A model generated the notes under the pieces. That model was not told the origin of the DNA and did not search any database. It saw only the letters and a list, made by a program, of their open reading frames with translations. This document shows positions 8,387 through 17,356 of a DNA stretch of 57,867 nucleotides, piece by piece. The position numbers were made by a program, and so were the translations under genes. Position 1 is the first letter of the stretch. Every line of letters starts with the position of its first letter. This DNA is from Clostridiales bacterium (GTDB lineage: Bacteria > Bacillota > Clostridia > Saccharofermentanales > Saccharofermentanaceae): positions 1 to 57,867 of the forward strand of contig JAFXMZ010000007.1 in assembly GCA_017529925.1 (NCBI GenBank). Direction: 5' to 3'.

Positions 8387-11143
8387 ATGGAGAAGCCGTT
8401 TTCGAAGAGTATTGAAGATGTGATATCCGGCCTCGGTACGGATAAGGACAAGGGCCTTACATCGACCGAAGCAGGTGAGAGGATAGAGAAGTACGGTCCC
8501 AATTCACTGGGTGAAGAGAAAAAGGTGCCGATGTGGAAGAAGTTCCTGGCGCAGTTTGCCGATGCTATGGTCATCATCCTGATCGCTGCGGCTGCACTGT
8601 CGGCATTTATGGCTATACAGAATGATGAGGGATTCGAGGGATGGATCGATGTTATCGTTATCCTCGCTATCGTCATCCTGAACGCTATCCTCGGTGTCTA
8701 TCAGGAAGGAAAAGCGGATCAGGCCCTGGCAGCTCTCAAGAAGATGAGCTCTCCCCAGACGAAAGTAATAAGGAACGGCGAGCTCGTCATGATCGATTCG
8801 GACAGGATCGTTCCCGGAGACATTATCTCGATCGATGCGGGAGATGCGATCTCTGCAGACATAAGGCTCATCGATTCCAGCTCGCTCAAGGCGGAGGAGG
8901 CTTCCCTTACGGGTGAATCCGTTCCTGTTGATAAGGATGCAGCTGCAGTACTCGGAGAGGACTGCTCCATCGGCGACAGAAAGAATATGCTCTTCATGGG
9001 TACGGCCGTAACATACGGAAGGGCACGCGGCGTCGTAACTGCGACCGGAAAGGATACCGAGCTCGGAAAGATCGCCAACAGGCTCTCGGGAATCGAGGAT
9101 GAGGCTACTCCTCTTCAGAAGGGACTCAACTCGCTTGGCAAGATCCTCGCTGTCGTATGTATCATAATCTGCCTTATAGTCTTTGCAGTGGATGTATTTG
9201 TCCAGGACGCTCCCGTGACTGATGCCCTCATGACGGCAGTATCGCTCGCAGTCGCTGCGATCCCCGAGGGACTTGCGGCAGTCGTTACGATCGTGCTTTC
9301 GATCGGCATGACAAAGATGGCCCAGAACAATGCTATCGTTAAGAGGCTTCTGGCCGTAGAGACGCTCGGATGTGTAGACGTTATCTGCTCGGATAAGACG
9401 GGAACACTTACCCAGAATCAGATGACAGTCAAGGTCTGCTATGACGGACTCCATGTATATGATGTCGAGGGCAACGGATATGCTCCCGAAGGAAGGATGC
9501 TGGGACCTGACGGAAAGGTCTATGAGCCCAAGGGCGTAATGCAGAGCCTTGTAAGGGCGGCAGTACTCTGTAATGATGCTGCCATCGTCAAGGAGACGGA
9601 CGGTTCATATTCCTGTATCGGAGATCCTACTGAAGGATCCCTCACGACTCTCGGTTCCAAGTGCAGCCTGACCAGAGAGGATGCAATGTCGCAGTTCCCG
9701 AGAGTGAAGGAGCTTCCTTTCGATTCGGACAGGAAGATGATGACGACATATCACACGGGAATAGAAGAAGGGAAGCTTGTTTCATATACGAAGGGTGCTC
9801 CTGATATCGTCTTCTCCAGATGTGCATACTATGCCGATGCTGACGGTGAGCATCCAATGACTCCCGAGTATCTTGACAGGATACAGAAGCAGAATCATGA
9901 TTTCGCATGCCAGGCCATCAGAGTGCTGGCTTTCGGATACAGGATCCACGATACGGATGTCGAGCCTGACTTCTCGCATGAGAAGGATCTCGTCTTCCTC
10001 GGCCTTATCGGAATGATCGATCCCGCGAGGGAAGAGGCAAAGGCAGCGATCGCCGTATGTAAGGAAGCCGGAATAAGGACCGTCATGATCACGGGTGACT
10101 TCAAGGATTCGGCAGTCGCGATCGCGAACAACCTCGAAATGATGGACGGCAACGCCGGTGCTCTCTCGGGTTCAGAACTCGACAAGATGACGGACGAAGA
10201 CCTGAGGGTCGCATGCGAGACGACAAATGTCTATGCAAGAGTCTCGCCCGAACATAAGGTCAAGATAGTAACAGCTCTCAAGAGCAATAACCATATTGCA
10301 TCCATGACGGGTGACGGAGTCAACGATGCACCTGCACTGAAGGCGGCAGATATCGGTGTCGCGATGGGCATCACCGGAACGGATGTTGCCAAGAATTCCG
10401 CCGACATGATCCTCATGGACGATAACTTCGCCACGATCGTAAAGGCAGTTGAGCAGGGCAGGGTCATCTATTCCAACATAAGGAAGTTCGTATCCTTCCT
10501 CCTGTCTTGTAACGTCGGAGAGATACTCGTTATCTTCCTCCTGTCCCTTATCCCTAATTCGATCATCCCGGGTATCGCGGCTCCTCTCACAGCCATCCAG
10601 CTGCTGTGGCTCAACCTCGTAACGGATTCCTTCCCCGCACTTGCGCTCGGAAGGGAAGCAGGCGAGCCCGGCATAATGAAGATGCCGCCGAGGCCCAAGG
10701 GAGAGCCCATCATCAACAGGCCGATGCTCATAAGCGTCTTTATCCAGGCATTCGCGATCTTCGCGGCAGTTGGTACAGCATTCCTCGTATCGCTCACATC
10801 GAAGAGCAGTTTCTTCTTTGACCTGCCTTCCGGCAAGGAAGCGCTTGACGGAGCAAGAACGGTTGCTTTCGCGACGCTCATTCTCGCCGAGCTCCTGAGG
10901 GCATTTGCCGCAAGATCCGAGAGAGTATCCGTATTCAAGCTCGGACTGTTCACCAATAAGATGATGAATGCCGCTGTAGGTCTGTCGCTCGTAATGCTGC
11001 TGGCAGTCATCTACATCCCGGGAGTCAATTCCATCTTCGACAACATCGCTCTGTCTGCTACGGCATGGCTCGTGATCATCCCGCTCGCGCTGATCCCCTT
11101 CGCCGCAAGCGAGATCCACAAAGCACTGAAGTCAAAAGAGTGA
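8387..11143 (+). CDS. Calcium-type cation-transporting P-type ATPase
   Basis: A 918-aa P2-type ATPase predicted to export Ca2+ (possibly Mn2+) across the cell membrane using ATP. Visible marks are the TGES actuator motif near 176, membrane helix M4 with 'AIPEGLAAVV', the phosphorylation motif 'CSDKTGTLT' near 336, 'TGDGVNDAPALKAADIGVAMG'-type hinge residues near 641, and M6 with 'LNLVTDSFPALALG', which carries the Asn and Asp cation ligands of SERCA-like pumps. About ten membrane helices are seen. The start at 8387 was chosen over an in-frame GTG at 8372 because GAGAAGG lies 6 nt before it. The gene is monocistronic with its own terminator. Confidence 0.93.
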   Translation: MEKPFSKSIEDVISGLGTDKDKGLTSTEAGERIEKYGPNSLGEEKKVPMWKKFLAQFADAMVIILIAAAALSAFMAIQNDEGFEGWIDVIVILAIVILNAILGVYQEGKADQALAALKKMSSPQTKVIRNGELVMIDSDRIVPGDIISIDAGDAISADIRLIDSSSLKAEEASLTGESVPVDKDAAAVLGEDCSIGDRKNMLFMGTAVTYGRARGVVTATGKDTELGKIANRLSGIEDEATPLQKGLNSLGKILAVVCIIICLIVFAVDVFVQDAPVTDALMTAVSLAVAAIPEGLAAVVTIVLSIGMTKMAQNNAIVKRLLAVETLGCVDVICSDKTGTLTQNQMTVKVCYDGLHVYDVEGNGYAPEGRMLGPDGKVYEPKGVMQSLVRAAVLCNDAAIVKETDGSYSCIGDPTEGSLTTLGSKCSLTREDAMSQFPRVKELPFDSDRKMMTTYHTGIEEGKLVSYTKGAPDIVFSRCAYYADADGEHPMTPEYLDRIQKQNHDFACQAIRVLAFGYRIHDTDVEPDFSHEKDLVFLGLIGMIDPAREEAKAAIAVCKEAGIRTVMITGDFKDSAVAIANNLEMMDGNAGALSGSELDKMTDEDLRVACETTNVYARVSPEHKVKIVTALKSNNHIASMTGDGVNDAPALKAADIGVAMGITGTDVAKNSADMILMDDNFATIVKAVEQGRVIYSNIRKFVSFLLSCNVGEILVIFLLSLIPNSIIPGIAAPLTAIQLLWLNLVTDSFPALALGREAGEPGIMKMPPRPKGEPIINRPMLISVFIQAFAIFAAVGTAFLVSLTSKSSFFFDLPSGKEALDGARTVAFATLILAELLRAFAARSERVSVFKLGLFTNKMMNAAVGLSLVMLLAVIYIPGVNSIFDNIALSATAWLVIIPLALIPFAASEIHKALKSKE

Positions 11144-11171
11144 TAATGATGACGATCATCTGAAAACAGAA

Positions 11172-11203
11172 GGGGGCTGCAGCATAAAGGCAGTCCCCTT
11201 TTT
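11172..11203 (+). terminator. Terminator after the P-type ATPase
   Basis: GGGGGCTGC and GCAGTCCCC form a 9-bp stem with one G-T pair, followed by TTTTT. Confidence 0.85.
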
Positions 11204-11236
11204 GATATATACGCAGAAAAGGTCGGAAAAATAGCG

Positions 11237-11266
11237 TTTGCATACTCAAAGGGCATGTGATATTAT
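11237..11266 (+). promoter_or_regulatory. secG promoter candidate
   Basis: TTTGCA (11237-11242) and TATTAT (11261-11266) with an 18-bp spacer, about 40 bp before secG. Confidence 0.45.
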
Positions 11267-11307
11267 TTAACGGTTAAAAAAGACATCCGTATGAAGGAGT
11301 GGCACAT

Positions 11308-11640
11308 ATGATCAATCCGGCATTATTGCTCGATGAAGCAACAGAGACGGCTGCAGCAGTTGCAGAGACAGTATCAAAGGCGAAGATGAGCTTCCCTTCG
11401 ATCGTCCTCACAGTAGTCGTTATCATATTGGCAGTAACGATGATAATCCTTTTCCTGGCTCAGGAGGGAAATGACAGAGGTATGGGTATCGTCGGCGGTG
11501 CATCCACGAACGATTCATATTACAGCAGAACGAAGGGCAGATCCCTTGAGGAGAGACTCAAGAGCGCTACAAAGCTCGTTGCAGTACTCTTCGCAGTATG
11601 CTCGGTCATCCTCTATATCCTCATATCAAGAGGTATGTGA
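11308..11640 (+). CDS. secG: Preprotein translocase subunit SecG
   Basis: SecG is the small membrane subunit of the SecYEG protein export channel. The 110-aa chain has two membrane helices, near residues 28-50 and 85-107, joined by a Gly/Ser-rich loop ('GMGIVGGASTNDSYYSR') typical of the family. The N-terminal extension of about 25 residues is longer than usual. The start at 11308 lies 8 nt after AAGGAG (11294-11299); an in-frame GTG at 11299 overlaps that site and was rejected. rnr follows, a common secG-rnr order in Firmicutes, though here a strong terminator separates them. Confidence 0.9.
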   Translation: MINPALLLDEATETAAAVAETVSKAKMSFPSIVLTVVVIILAVTMIILFLAQEGNDRGMGIVGGASTNDSYYSRTKGRSLEERLKSATKLVAVLFAVCSVILYILISRGM

Positions 11641-11665
11641 TCTGACCGCGGTCAATCGATCAACA

Positions 11666-11694
11666 AGAGGCTGTCGGTGACAGCCTCTTTTTTT
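11666..11694 (+). terminator. Terminator after secG
   Basis: AGAGGCTGTC and GACAGCCTCT form a perfect 10-bp stem with a GGT loop, followed by a run of six or more T. Confidence 0.92.
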
Positions 11695-11712
11695 ATGCCG
11701 GTCAGATCATGT

Positions 11713-11741
11713 TTTATTATTGAACGCACATTGTATATAAT
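11713..11741 (+). promoter_or_regulatory. rnr promoter
   Basis: TTTATT (11713-11718), a 17-bp spacer and TATAAT (11736-11741) lie about 36 bp before the rnr start. Confidence 0.6.
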
Positions 11742-11776
11742 GACTGTATAGATCATTGACGGGAGACGTTACGCAC

Positions 11777-13741
11777 ATGAGCAGATCTTCTGAGAATATG
11801 AGATTAAGACAGCAGGCGAGGAACGGCGCGATGTCGTTTACGGCTTCGGATGAGCCCAGGACCTTTGAAGATATAGCTCCGAAGGGTCCGCTTCAGGTGA
11901 AGAACAGGGTCATAGGCACCCTGATCGAAAACGGAGAGAACGGCCTGGTCATCCCCGATCCCGCATTTAAGGATACAAATCTCGGCAATATAAGGATAGA
12001 CAGGAATAATCTTAACGGTGCGCCCTTTAAGATGACGGTCGTGTGTGAGATCTTAAATCCAGGAAATACTGAACGTGATTTCAGGGGAAGGATAATAGAG
12101 GTCCTCGGTGACCCCGGCAGCAACGATTCGAGGATGCTCGCTGTCCTGAGACAGTTCGGTCTGTCCAGGGAGTTTCCCGTTGAAGTAATGGATGAGGTGA
12201 TGCCACTTCCGGTCACGCCCGATCCCGAGACCATCGAAAAGGAAATCAGAGGCGGAAGAAAGGATCTTCGGGATCTTCTTACCATCACGATAGACGGTGA
12301 GGAGGCCAAGGATCTCGATGACGCCATTTCGCTAGAGAGGACAGATGACGGTAATTACAGGCTCTTTGTCCATATAGCGGACGTATCCCATTATGTCAGG
12401 GAGAATACTTCGCTCGACAGCGAAGCGATGCAGAGGGGAACATCTGTCTACCTCGTTGACCGTGTCATACCGATGCTCCCGCCAAAGCTTTCAAACGGTC
12501 TCTGCAGTCTTAACCCCGAAGTCGACAGGCTCACTATGACGGCGGAGATGTATGTTGACCGTGACGGCCATACATACGACGGCAGTATCTATGAGAGCGT
12601 CATCAGGAGCGACATGAGGATGAGCTATAATGAGTGCTTCAGGATCCTCACCGAGCCGCAGGAAGGTGACAAGGAAAAATACGGAGATATAGTTCCTATG
12701 CTCCGTGAGATGAAGACCTTAGCAGAGATAATAAAGAGGATGAGGAGCGGCAAGGGAGCGCTCACTTTCGATCTGCCCGAGACAAAGGTCATCCTTAATG
12801 ATGACGGTACTGTCAAAGACATCATGCCCTATCCGATCAATTTCTGTCACGGCATAATCGAGCAGTTCATGATATGTGCCAATGAATATGTTGCCGAGAA
12901 GTTCGCAAGGATGAACTATCCGTTCGTCTACAGGGTGCATGAGGATCCCGACCAGATAAAGATCGCAAGGTTCTGCCACGTAGCCAAGACTTTCGGTGCG
13001 CAGGGAAGGCTGTCAGGAAAGATAACCCCTCTTGCCGTTGCGTCATATATGGATACCGTTAAGGACGATGAAGCAAGGCCCATGCTCGACAGCCTGCTCT
13101 TAAGATCGATGGCGAAGGCAAGATATGCATCGGAGAACCTCGGCCATTTCGGTCTGGCATCTAAGTTCTACTGCCATTTCACGAGCCCTATCAGAAGATA
13201 TCCCGATCTTTATATACACAGGATAATCAAGAGCTTCCTTCATAAAGAGGACATGAGGAAGCACTTCCTGGCGCGTGTATCAGGAGTCGCTGACCACAGT
13301 TCCGAGATGGAGCAGAATTCAGTCGATGCCGAGAGGGTATCAGTCGATATCAAGGCATGCGAATATATGAAGGAAAGGTTAGGGGAGCATTACCCCGGAA
13401 CGATAGTATCGATAATCGCTTCCGGGTGCTTTGTAAGACTGCCGAATTCCGTGGAGGGATTCGTTCCCTTCAGGACGATGAGAGACCACTATGTCTTTGA
13501 TGAGAGAGCATACAGGGCGATAGGATCAAGGAGCGGCAAAAAGCTCACTATCGGTATGAGCGCAGGCGTGATAGTCGCGGCTGTGGATACGGAACTCAAC
13601 AGGATCGACCTTGCCTTTGAAGATGACTTTGAAGAAGATGCATTCAGGCTGAAGGAACTCTCGTCCAAGTCCAAAAAGGAGAGCATGCCCGGAAGGCGCA
13701 AGCTCGCCAGGCTTAAAAAGAGCAGGGGAAAGAGACGCTGA
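11777..13741 (+). CDS. rnr: Ribonuclease R (RNB-family 3'-5' exoribonuclease)
   Basis: RNase R degrades structured RNA from the 3' end. The order of domains is an OB/cold-shock domain (about residues 40-125, 'LIENGENGLVIPD'), the RNB catalytic domain with the Asp cluster in 'TIDGEEAKDLDDAISLE' and 'HIADVSHYV', then an S1 domain near the C-terminus ('GTIVSIIASGCFVRLPN') and a basic tail ('RRKLARLKKSRGKRR'). At 654 aa it is shorter than the typical 750-800 aa and appears to lack the extra N-terminal helix-turn-helix region. The start at 11777 follows GGGAG at a longish 12 nt. smpB, often next to rnr, is not here. Confidence 0.93.
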   Translation: MSRSSENMRLRQQARNGAMSFTASDEPRTFEDIAPKGPLQVKNRVIGTLIENGENGLVIPDPAFKDTNLGNIRIDRNNLNGAPFKMTVVCEILNPGNTERDFRGRIIEVLGDPGSNDSRMLAVLRQFGLSREFPVEVMDEVMPLPVTPDPETIEKEIRGGRKDLRDLLTITIDGEEAKDLDDAISLERTDDGNYRLFVHIADVSHYVRENTSLDSEAMQRGTSVYLVDRVIPMLPPKLSNGLCSLNPEVDRLTMTAEMYVDRDGHTYDGSIYESVIRSDMRMSYNECFRILTEPQEGDKEKYGDIVPMLREMKTLAEIIKRMRSGKGALTFDLPETKVILNDDGTVKDIMPYPINFCHGIIEQFMICANEYVAEKFARMNYPFVYRVHEDPDQIKIARFCHVAKTFGAQGRLSGKITPLAVASYMDTVKDDEARPMLDSLLLRSMAKARYASENLGHFGLASKFYCHFTSPIRRYPDLYIHRIIKSFLHKEDMRKHFLARVSGVADHSSEMEQNSVDAERVSVDIKACEYMKERLGEHYPGTIVSIIASGCFVRLPNSVEGFVPFRTMRDHYVFDERAYRAIGSRSGKKLTIGMSAGVIVAAVDTELNRIDLAFEDDFEEDAFRLKELSSKSKKESMPGRRKLARLKKSRGKRR

Positions 13742-13764
13742 GAGGATCTTCCTTTAAAGGACGA

Positions 13765-14001
13765 TCAGACTCCGAACTTCCCGAGGACGGCAGCAGTAAA
13801 ATCCGCGCACTCTTCCGGCTCTGCGTAGATCGCGAGTTTTAAGGATTCGGAAGGAACTATGCTGAAGATGCCCATTATGCTCTTCGCGTCGACCGTATAT
13901 CTTCCTGAGATAAGATCGGTATCGAAAGGGCAGAGCGTCGCCATCGTTACGAATTCCTTTACGTCGTTGATGCTCAGGAGCTTTATCTCGAGATATGTCA
14001 T
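13765..14001 (-). CDS. HPr-like protein lacking the active-site histidine
   Basis: A 78-aa protein with the HPr fold pattern: the regulatory serine region 'DAKSIMGIFS' (Ser41, matching Ser46 of HPr), a C-terminal 'AEPEECADFTAAVL' helix and typical length. HPr carries phosphoryl groups on His15; this protein has no histidine at all. It therefore cannot act as the PTS phosphocarrier and resembles Crh, which keeps only the serine site and works with CcpA or as an enzyme regulator. Its ATG shares one base with the stop of the glycosyltransferase gene (TAATG), so translation is coupled. A link to carbon-state control of that glycosyltransferase is inferred. Confidence 0.8.
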   Translation of the reverse strand: MTYLEIKLLSINDVKEFVTMATLCPFDTDLISGRYTVDAKSIMGIFSIVPSESLKLAIYAEPEECADFTAAVLGKFGV

Positions 14002-15197
14002 TACTTTTCCTCCCCGGCAAGTTCTTCGAAGAACTTTGTGTATCTGTCGACTATAACATCCCAGGTGAAATTAGACAATACGAATTCGCGTCCTGTCCTG
14101 CCCATTTCTGAAGCCGTATCGGGATTGTCCTTATAGAAATCGATGCATCCCTCGAATTCAAAATAATCATTAAAGTAAAGGCCGGAGTTGGAAGTAACTG
14201 CAAAGCTCTTCGTTACATCGCATCCTCCGTGAACGAGGACAGGCCTTCCGCAGAGCCAGCTTTCCATAATGACTATCGAAAAGCTCTCGTGGACCGAAGG
14301 CTGGCACAGTGTCAGAGCTGCGGCACAGCCGTCATATTTGTCCTGTCTGTCTACGAAGCCGAGATCGATCACTTCGCTCTTTATATCATCCTGTATCTTC
14401 ACGTCTCCGCCGCCCATCAGCACGAGCTTGAGGGAAGAGTCCTTATGTCTGAGGCGGTATTCCCTGAAATAGTTCAGGAGAAGATAGATATTCTTTCCTT
14501 CATCCTTACGGCCGGCATAGAGGATGAAATCATCCTTTATCCCGAACTTCTGCCTGAAACGATCAGCATCGGGATCGAAGTCCGTGTCGACTCCGGCGCC
14601 AAGTGCGGCACCCTTGACGTTCTCGAGGCCGTAGAGCCTTTCGGCGAGTGCCTTCTCGCTCTGAGCAAGATAGATAGAACCGCGGATCTTAGGGAAAGCC
14701 TCCTTAAAGAGCTGCATGTGGGCATATGCCTCCTCGTGAAGGCAGGGGATCATGACAGACTTATCCGGGCATGCGAGTATGCCGTAATAAGTCGTTCCGA
14801 ACATATAGGGGATATAGACGAAGAGTGAATAGTCGTCCTGATTCTGCTTCATGTATTCATAAAGATCAGGACTGTTTACCATCTCGCGCATGAAGATCTC
14901 CTCTTCTTCGCGCGACACGGGGATATTGTTTATGAACTTGTAATTGACGGCATCGAAAGCGGCAGTGTCCCTTTTCCTGGCCTTAAAACGTCTTACCTTG
15001 AGACCGCCTTCCTCGGTCAGCCCCTCCTTATGGAAATTGACGCTCCAGTCGCTCGTAAAGCATTCTACGCATGTCGTAAGTATCTCGAGGTCCACTCCCG
15101 CAGCATATAGATGCTTCGCGAGTCCTCTGAGCTCTGCCTCTGCTCCGCCGGGTATCTTATCGCCGTACCAGGGGGTTACGAATCCGAGTTTTTTCAT
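14001..15197 (-). CDS. GT4-type glycosyltransferase (GT-B fold)
   Basis: A 398-aa glycosyltransferase family 1/GT4 protein. The N-terminal domain has 'GFVTPWYGDKIPGGAEAE', the usual acceptor-side glycine loop. The C-terminal domain has 'ILYAGRKDEGKNIYLLLNYF', a donor sugar region 'LCQPSVHESFSIVIMESWL' with the E-x7-E motif, and 'GRPVLVHGGCDV'. It probably transfers a sugar from a nucleotide donor to a surface glycan or lipid; the substrate is unknown. The start at 15197 was chosen over 15290 because homologs begin at 'MKKLGFVTPW' and the longer form runs into the promoter. It is co-translated with the HPr-like gene. Confidence 0.88.
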   Translation of the reverse strand: MKKLGFVTPWYGDKIPGGAEAELRGLAKHLYAAGVDLEILTTCVECFTSDWSVNFHKEGLTEEGGLKVRRFKARKRDTAAFDAVNYKFINNIPVSREEEEIFMREMVNSPDLYEYMKQNQDDYSLFVYIPYMFGTTYYGILACPDKSVMIPCLHEEAYAHMQLFKEAFPKIRGSIYLAQSEKALAERLYGLENVKGAALGAGVDTDFDPDADRFRQKFGIKDDFILYAGRKDEGKNIYLLLNYFREYRLRHKDSSLKLVLMGGGDVKIQDDIKSEVIDLGFVDRQDKYDGCAAALTLCQPSVHESFSIVIMESWLCGRPVLVHGGCDVTKSFAVTSNSGLYFNDYFEFEGCIDFYKDNPDTASEMGRTGREFVLSNFTWDVIVDRYTKFFEELAGEEK

Positions 15198-15261
15198 CTG
15201 TGATGCCTCTGTCAAAAAGATATATGTTCCCGGACTGTGCAAAGGGTGCGGGAACATTATG

Positions 15262-15290
15262 ATTAAATAATAAAAATAAGAGTTTGACAA
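15262..15290 (-). promoter_or_regulatory. Promoter of the glycosyltransferase gene
   Basis: On the minus strand, TTGTCA (plus 15285-15290), a 17-bp spacer and TTTAAT (plus 15262-15267). Its -35 box overlaps the -35 box of the divergent aspS promoter. Confidence 0.5.
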
Positions 15291-15310
15291 CCCCGAAGGA
15301 TTGTTATAAT
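15284..15310 (+). promoter_or_regulatory. aspS operon promoter
   Basis: TTGACA (15284-15289) and TATAAT (15305-15310) with a short 15-bp spacer, just upstream of the T-box leader. Confidence 0.7.
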
Positions 15311-15318
15311 ATCCTTTT

Positions 15319-15576
15319 CGACGCTATGACGAAGAGAAGTAACTCCTCTTATCGCATTACAGAGAGTCTGTGGCAGCGGCTGAGAACACGGGCGGAATGA
15401 ACTGGAGCGAATAACACTTTACCAGCAGCGATCCGAACACATCGAAGATGATAAGTAGGTGAGCCGTAAATCCTGCGATAAAGGATCCAGAGCTGACTGC
15501 ATCAGGCAGTAAATCAGGTGGTACCGCGGACTTGTAAGTTCGTCCTGAACGTTAGGAACGTTCGGACGGATTTTTT
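15319..15576 (+). promoter_or_regulatory. T-box riboswitch leader of aspS
   Basis: T-box leaders sense uncharged tRNA and let transcription continue when charging is low. The hallmark T-box sequence AGGTGGTACCGCGG is at 15516-15529. Stem I starts near CGCT (15322) and closes with AGCG (about 15405-15408); it contains 'AGAGAGTCTGTGG' and 'GCTGAGAACACGGG', typical conserved bulge and loop parts. The terminator hairpin spans 15541-15568 (arms pairing through GAACGTT/AACGTTC) with a T-run to 15576. The specifier region near 15396-15404 reads AATGAACTGG, so the codon-like triplets are GAA (15399-15401) or AAC (15400-15402); no GAC or GAT is present. Confidence 0.93.
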
Positions 15577-15596
15577 GTTTTAAGGAGGAAATGACA

Positions 15597-17342
15597 ATGG
15601 CAAACATCTATCGCGATAAGAATATCGGCGAGATATCCGAGAAGGATGTCGGATCGAGCATCAGGGCATGCGGATGGATCGAGAATATCAGGGATCACGG
15701 CGGTGTATCCTTCATCGATCTGCGTGACATGTACGGCGTGCTCCAGGTCGTTATGAGGGATACGGATCTTCTGAACGGTCTCGTCAAGGAGGACTGCATC
15801 TCTGTTGAGGGTCCCATCGAGCACAGGGATGAGGAGACATATAATCCCAAGATCGCGACAGGTACGATCGAGCTCGACTGCAAGAAGGTCGAAGTGCTCG
15901 GCAAGGTCAGGAGCCAGCTCCCTTTTGAGATAATGACATCTAAGGAGATCAGGGAGGACGTAAGACTCAAGTACCGTTACCTCGATCTGCGTAACAAGAA
16001 GGTCAAGGATTCGATCGTCTTCCGTTCGAAGGTCATCTCTTTCCTCCGCCAGAAGATGACGGATATGGGCTTCCTCGAAATCCAGACACCTATCCTCACA
16101 TCCTCTTCACCCGAGGGTGCAAGAGACTATATCGTTCCTTCGAGAAAGTTCAAGGGCAAGTTCTATGCTCTTCCCCAGGCACCCCAGCAGTTCAAGCAGC
16201 TCCTGATGGTATCGGGATTCGATAAGTATTTCCAGATCGCTCCCTGCTTCAGGGATGAGGATGCAAGAGCAGACAGGTCTCCGGGAGAGTTCTATCAGCT
16301 CGATTTCGAGATGGGCTTCGCGACTCAGGAGGACGTTTTCCGTGCAGGAGAGGAGATCCTCACGGCAACATTCGAGAAGTTCGCACCCGAGGGCGCTTCT
16401 GTAACAAGTGCACCTTATCCTGTCATCTCTTATAAGCAGGCAATGCTCGAGTTCGGTACGGACAAGCCCGATCTCAGAAATCCCCTGAGGATCATCGACG
16501 TATCCGAGTTCTTTTCGAGATGCTCGTTCAAGCCTTTCCACGACAAGACGGTAAGGGCTATCAATGTCCATGCAAAGCTCAGCAAGGGCCAGCACGAGAA
16601 GATGCTCAAGTTTGCCCAGGAGATCGGCATGGGCGGTCTCGGTTATCTCGAGGTGCTCGAGGATATGACATACAAGGGACCTATCGATAAGTTCATCCCC
16701 GACGACATGAAGACGGAGATAAAGGATCTCGCAGGACTTACTGCCGGCGACACGATCTTCTTTATCGCCGATACGGAAGCTCGCGCCAATTCCTTTGCGG
16801 GACAGATCAGGAATGAGCTCGGTGCCCGTCTCGATCTCATCGAAAAGAATGCTTTCCGCTTCTGCTACATCAACGATTTCCCGATGTATGAATATGACAA
16901 GGAAACGAAGAGCTACATCTTTACACATAATCCCTTCTCGATGCCTCAGGGCGGACTTGATGCGCTCGAGAATAAGAAGCCTGACGAGATCCTTGCTTAT
17001 CAGTACGATATCGTCTGCAACGGTGTTGAGCTCTCATCGGGTGCCGTACGTAACCACGACCTCGACATCATGAAGAAGGCTTTCGAGATCGCAGGATATT
17101 CCGAAGATGATCTTAAGACGAAGTTCGGTGCTCTCTATACTGCATTCCAGTTCGGTGCACCTCCTCATGCGGGAATGGCTCCCGGCGTCGACAGGATGAT
17201 AATGCTCCTTCGTGGCGAGGAGTCCATCCGTGAGGTAATCGCATTCCCGATGAACGGAAATGCACAGGATCTTCTCTGCGGCGCGCCCGGCGAAGTTACC
17301 GAGCAGCAGCTCCGTGAAGTCCATATCAAGGTAAGGGCATAA
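15597..17342 (+). CDS. aspS: Aspartate--tRNA ligase, bacterial type
   Basis: A class II synthetase of 581 aa that charges tRNA-Asp, and in organisms using the amidotransferase route also tRNA-Asn. It has an N-terminal OB anticodon-binding domain, motif 1 in 'LEIQTPILTSSSPEG', motif 2 'CFRDEDARADRSPGEFYQLD', a GAD insertion domain (about residues 290-410) and motif 3 'GMAPGVDRMIMLL'. The start at 15597 was chosen because AAGGAGG (15582-15588) is 8 nt away; the ATG at 15591 is too close. The T-box leader controls it. mtaB follows after 14 nt and is probably co-transcribed. Confidence 0.97.
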   Translation: MANIYRDKNIGEISEKDVGSSIRACGWIENIRDHGGVSFIDLRDMYGVLQVVMRDTDLLNGLVKEDCISVEGPIEHRDEETYNPKIATGTIELDCKKVEVLGKVRSQLPFEIMTSKEIREDVRLKYRYLDLRNKKVKDSIVFRSKVISFLRQKMTDMGFLEIQTPILTSSSPEGARDYIVPSRKFKGKFYALPQAPQQFKQLLMVSGFDKYFQIAPCFRDEDARADRSPGEFYQLDFEMGFATQEDVFRAGEEILTATFEKFAPEGASVTSAPYPVISYKQAMLEFGTDKPDLRNPLRIIDVSEFFSRCSFKPFHDKTVRAINVHAKLSKGQHEKMLKFAQEIGMGGLGYLEVLEDMTYKGPIDKFIPDDMKTEIKDLAGLTAGDTIFFIADTEARANSFAGQIRNELGARLDLIEKNAFRFCYINDFPMYEYDKETKSYIFTHNPFSMPQGGLDALENKKPDEILAYQYDIVCNGVELSSGAVRNHDLDIMKKAFEIAGYSEDDLKTKFGALYTAFQFGAPPHAGMAPGVDRMIMLLRGEESIREVIAFPMNGNAQDLLCGAPGEVTEQQLREVHIKVRA

Positions 17343-17356
17343 GGCTCTTTCAATTC

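Noticed and set aside
8504..11119. Long minus-strand frames inside the P-type ATPase gene
   Set aside because: Shadows of a well-supported gene on the plus strand; translations are Arg/Asp/Cys-rich without motifs.
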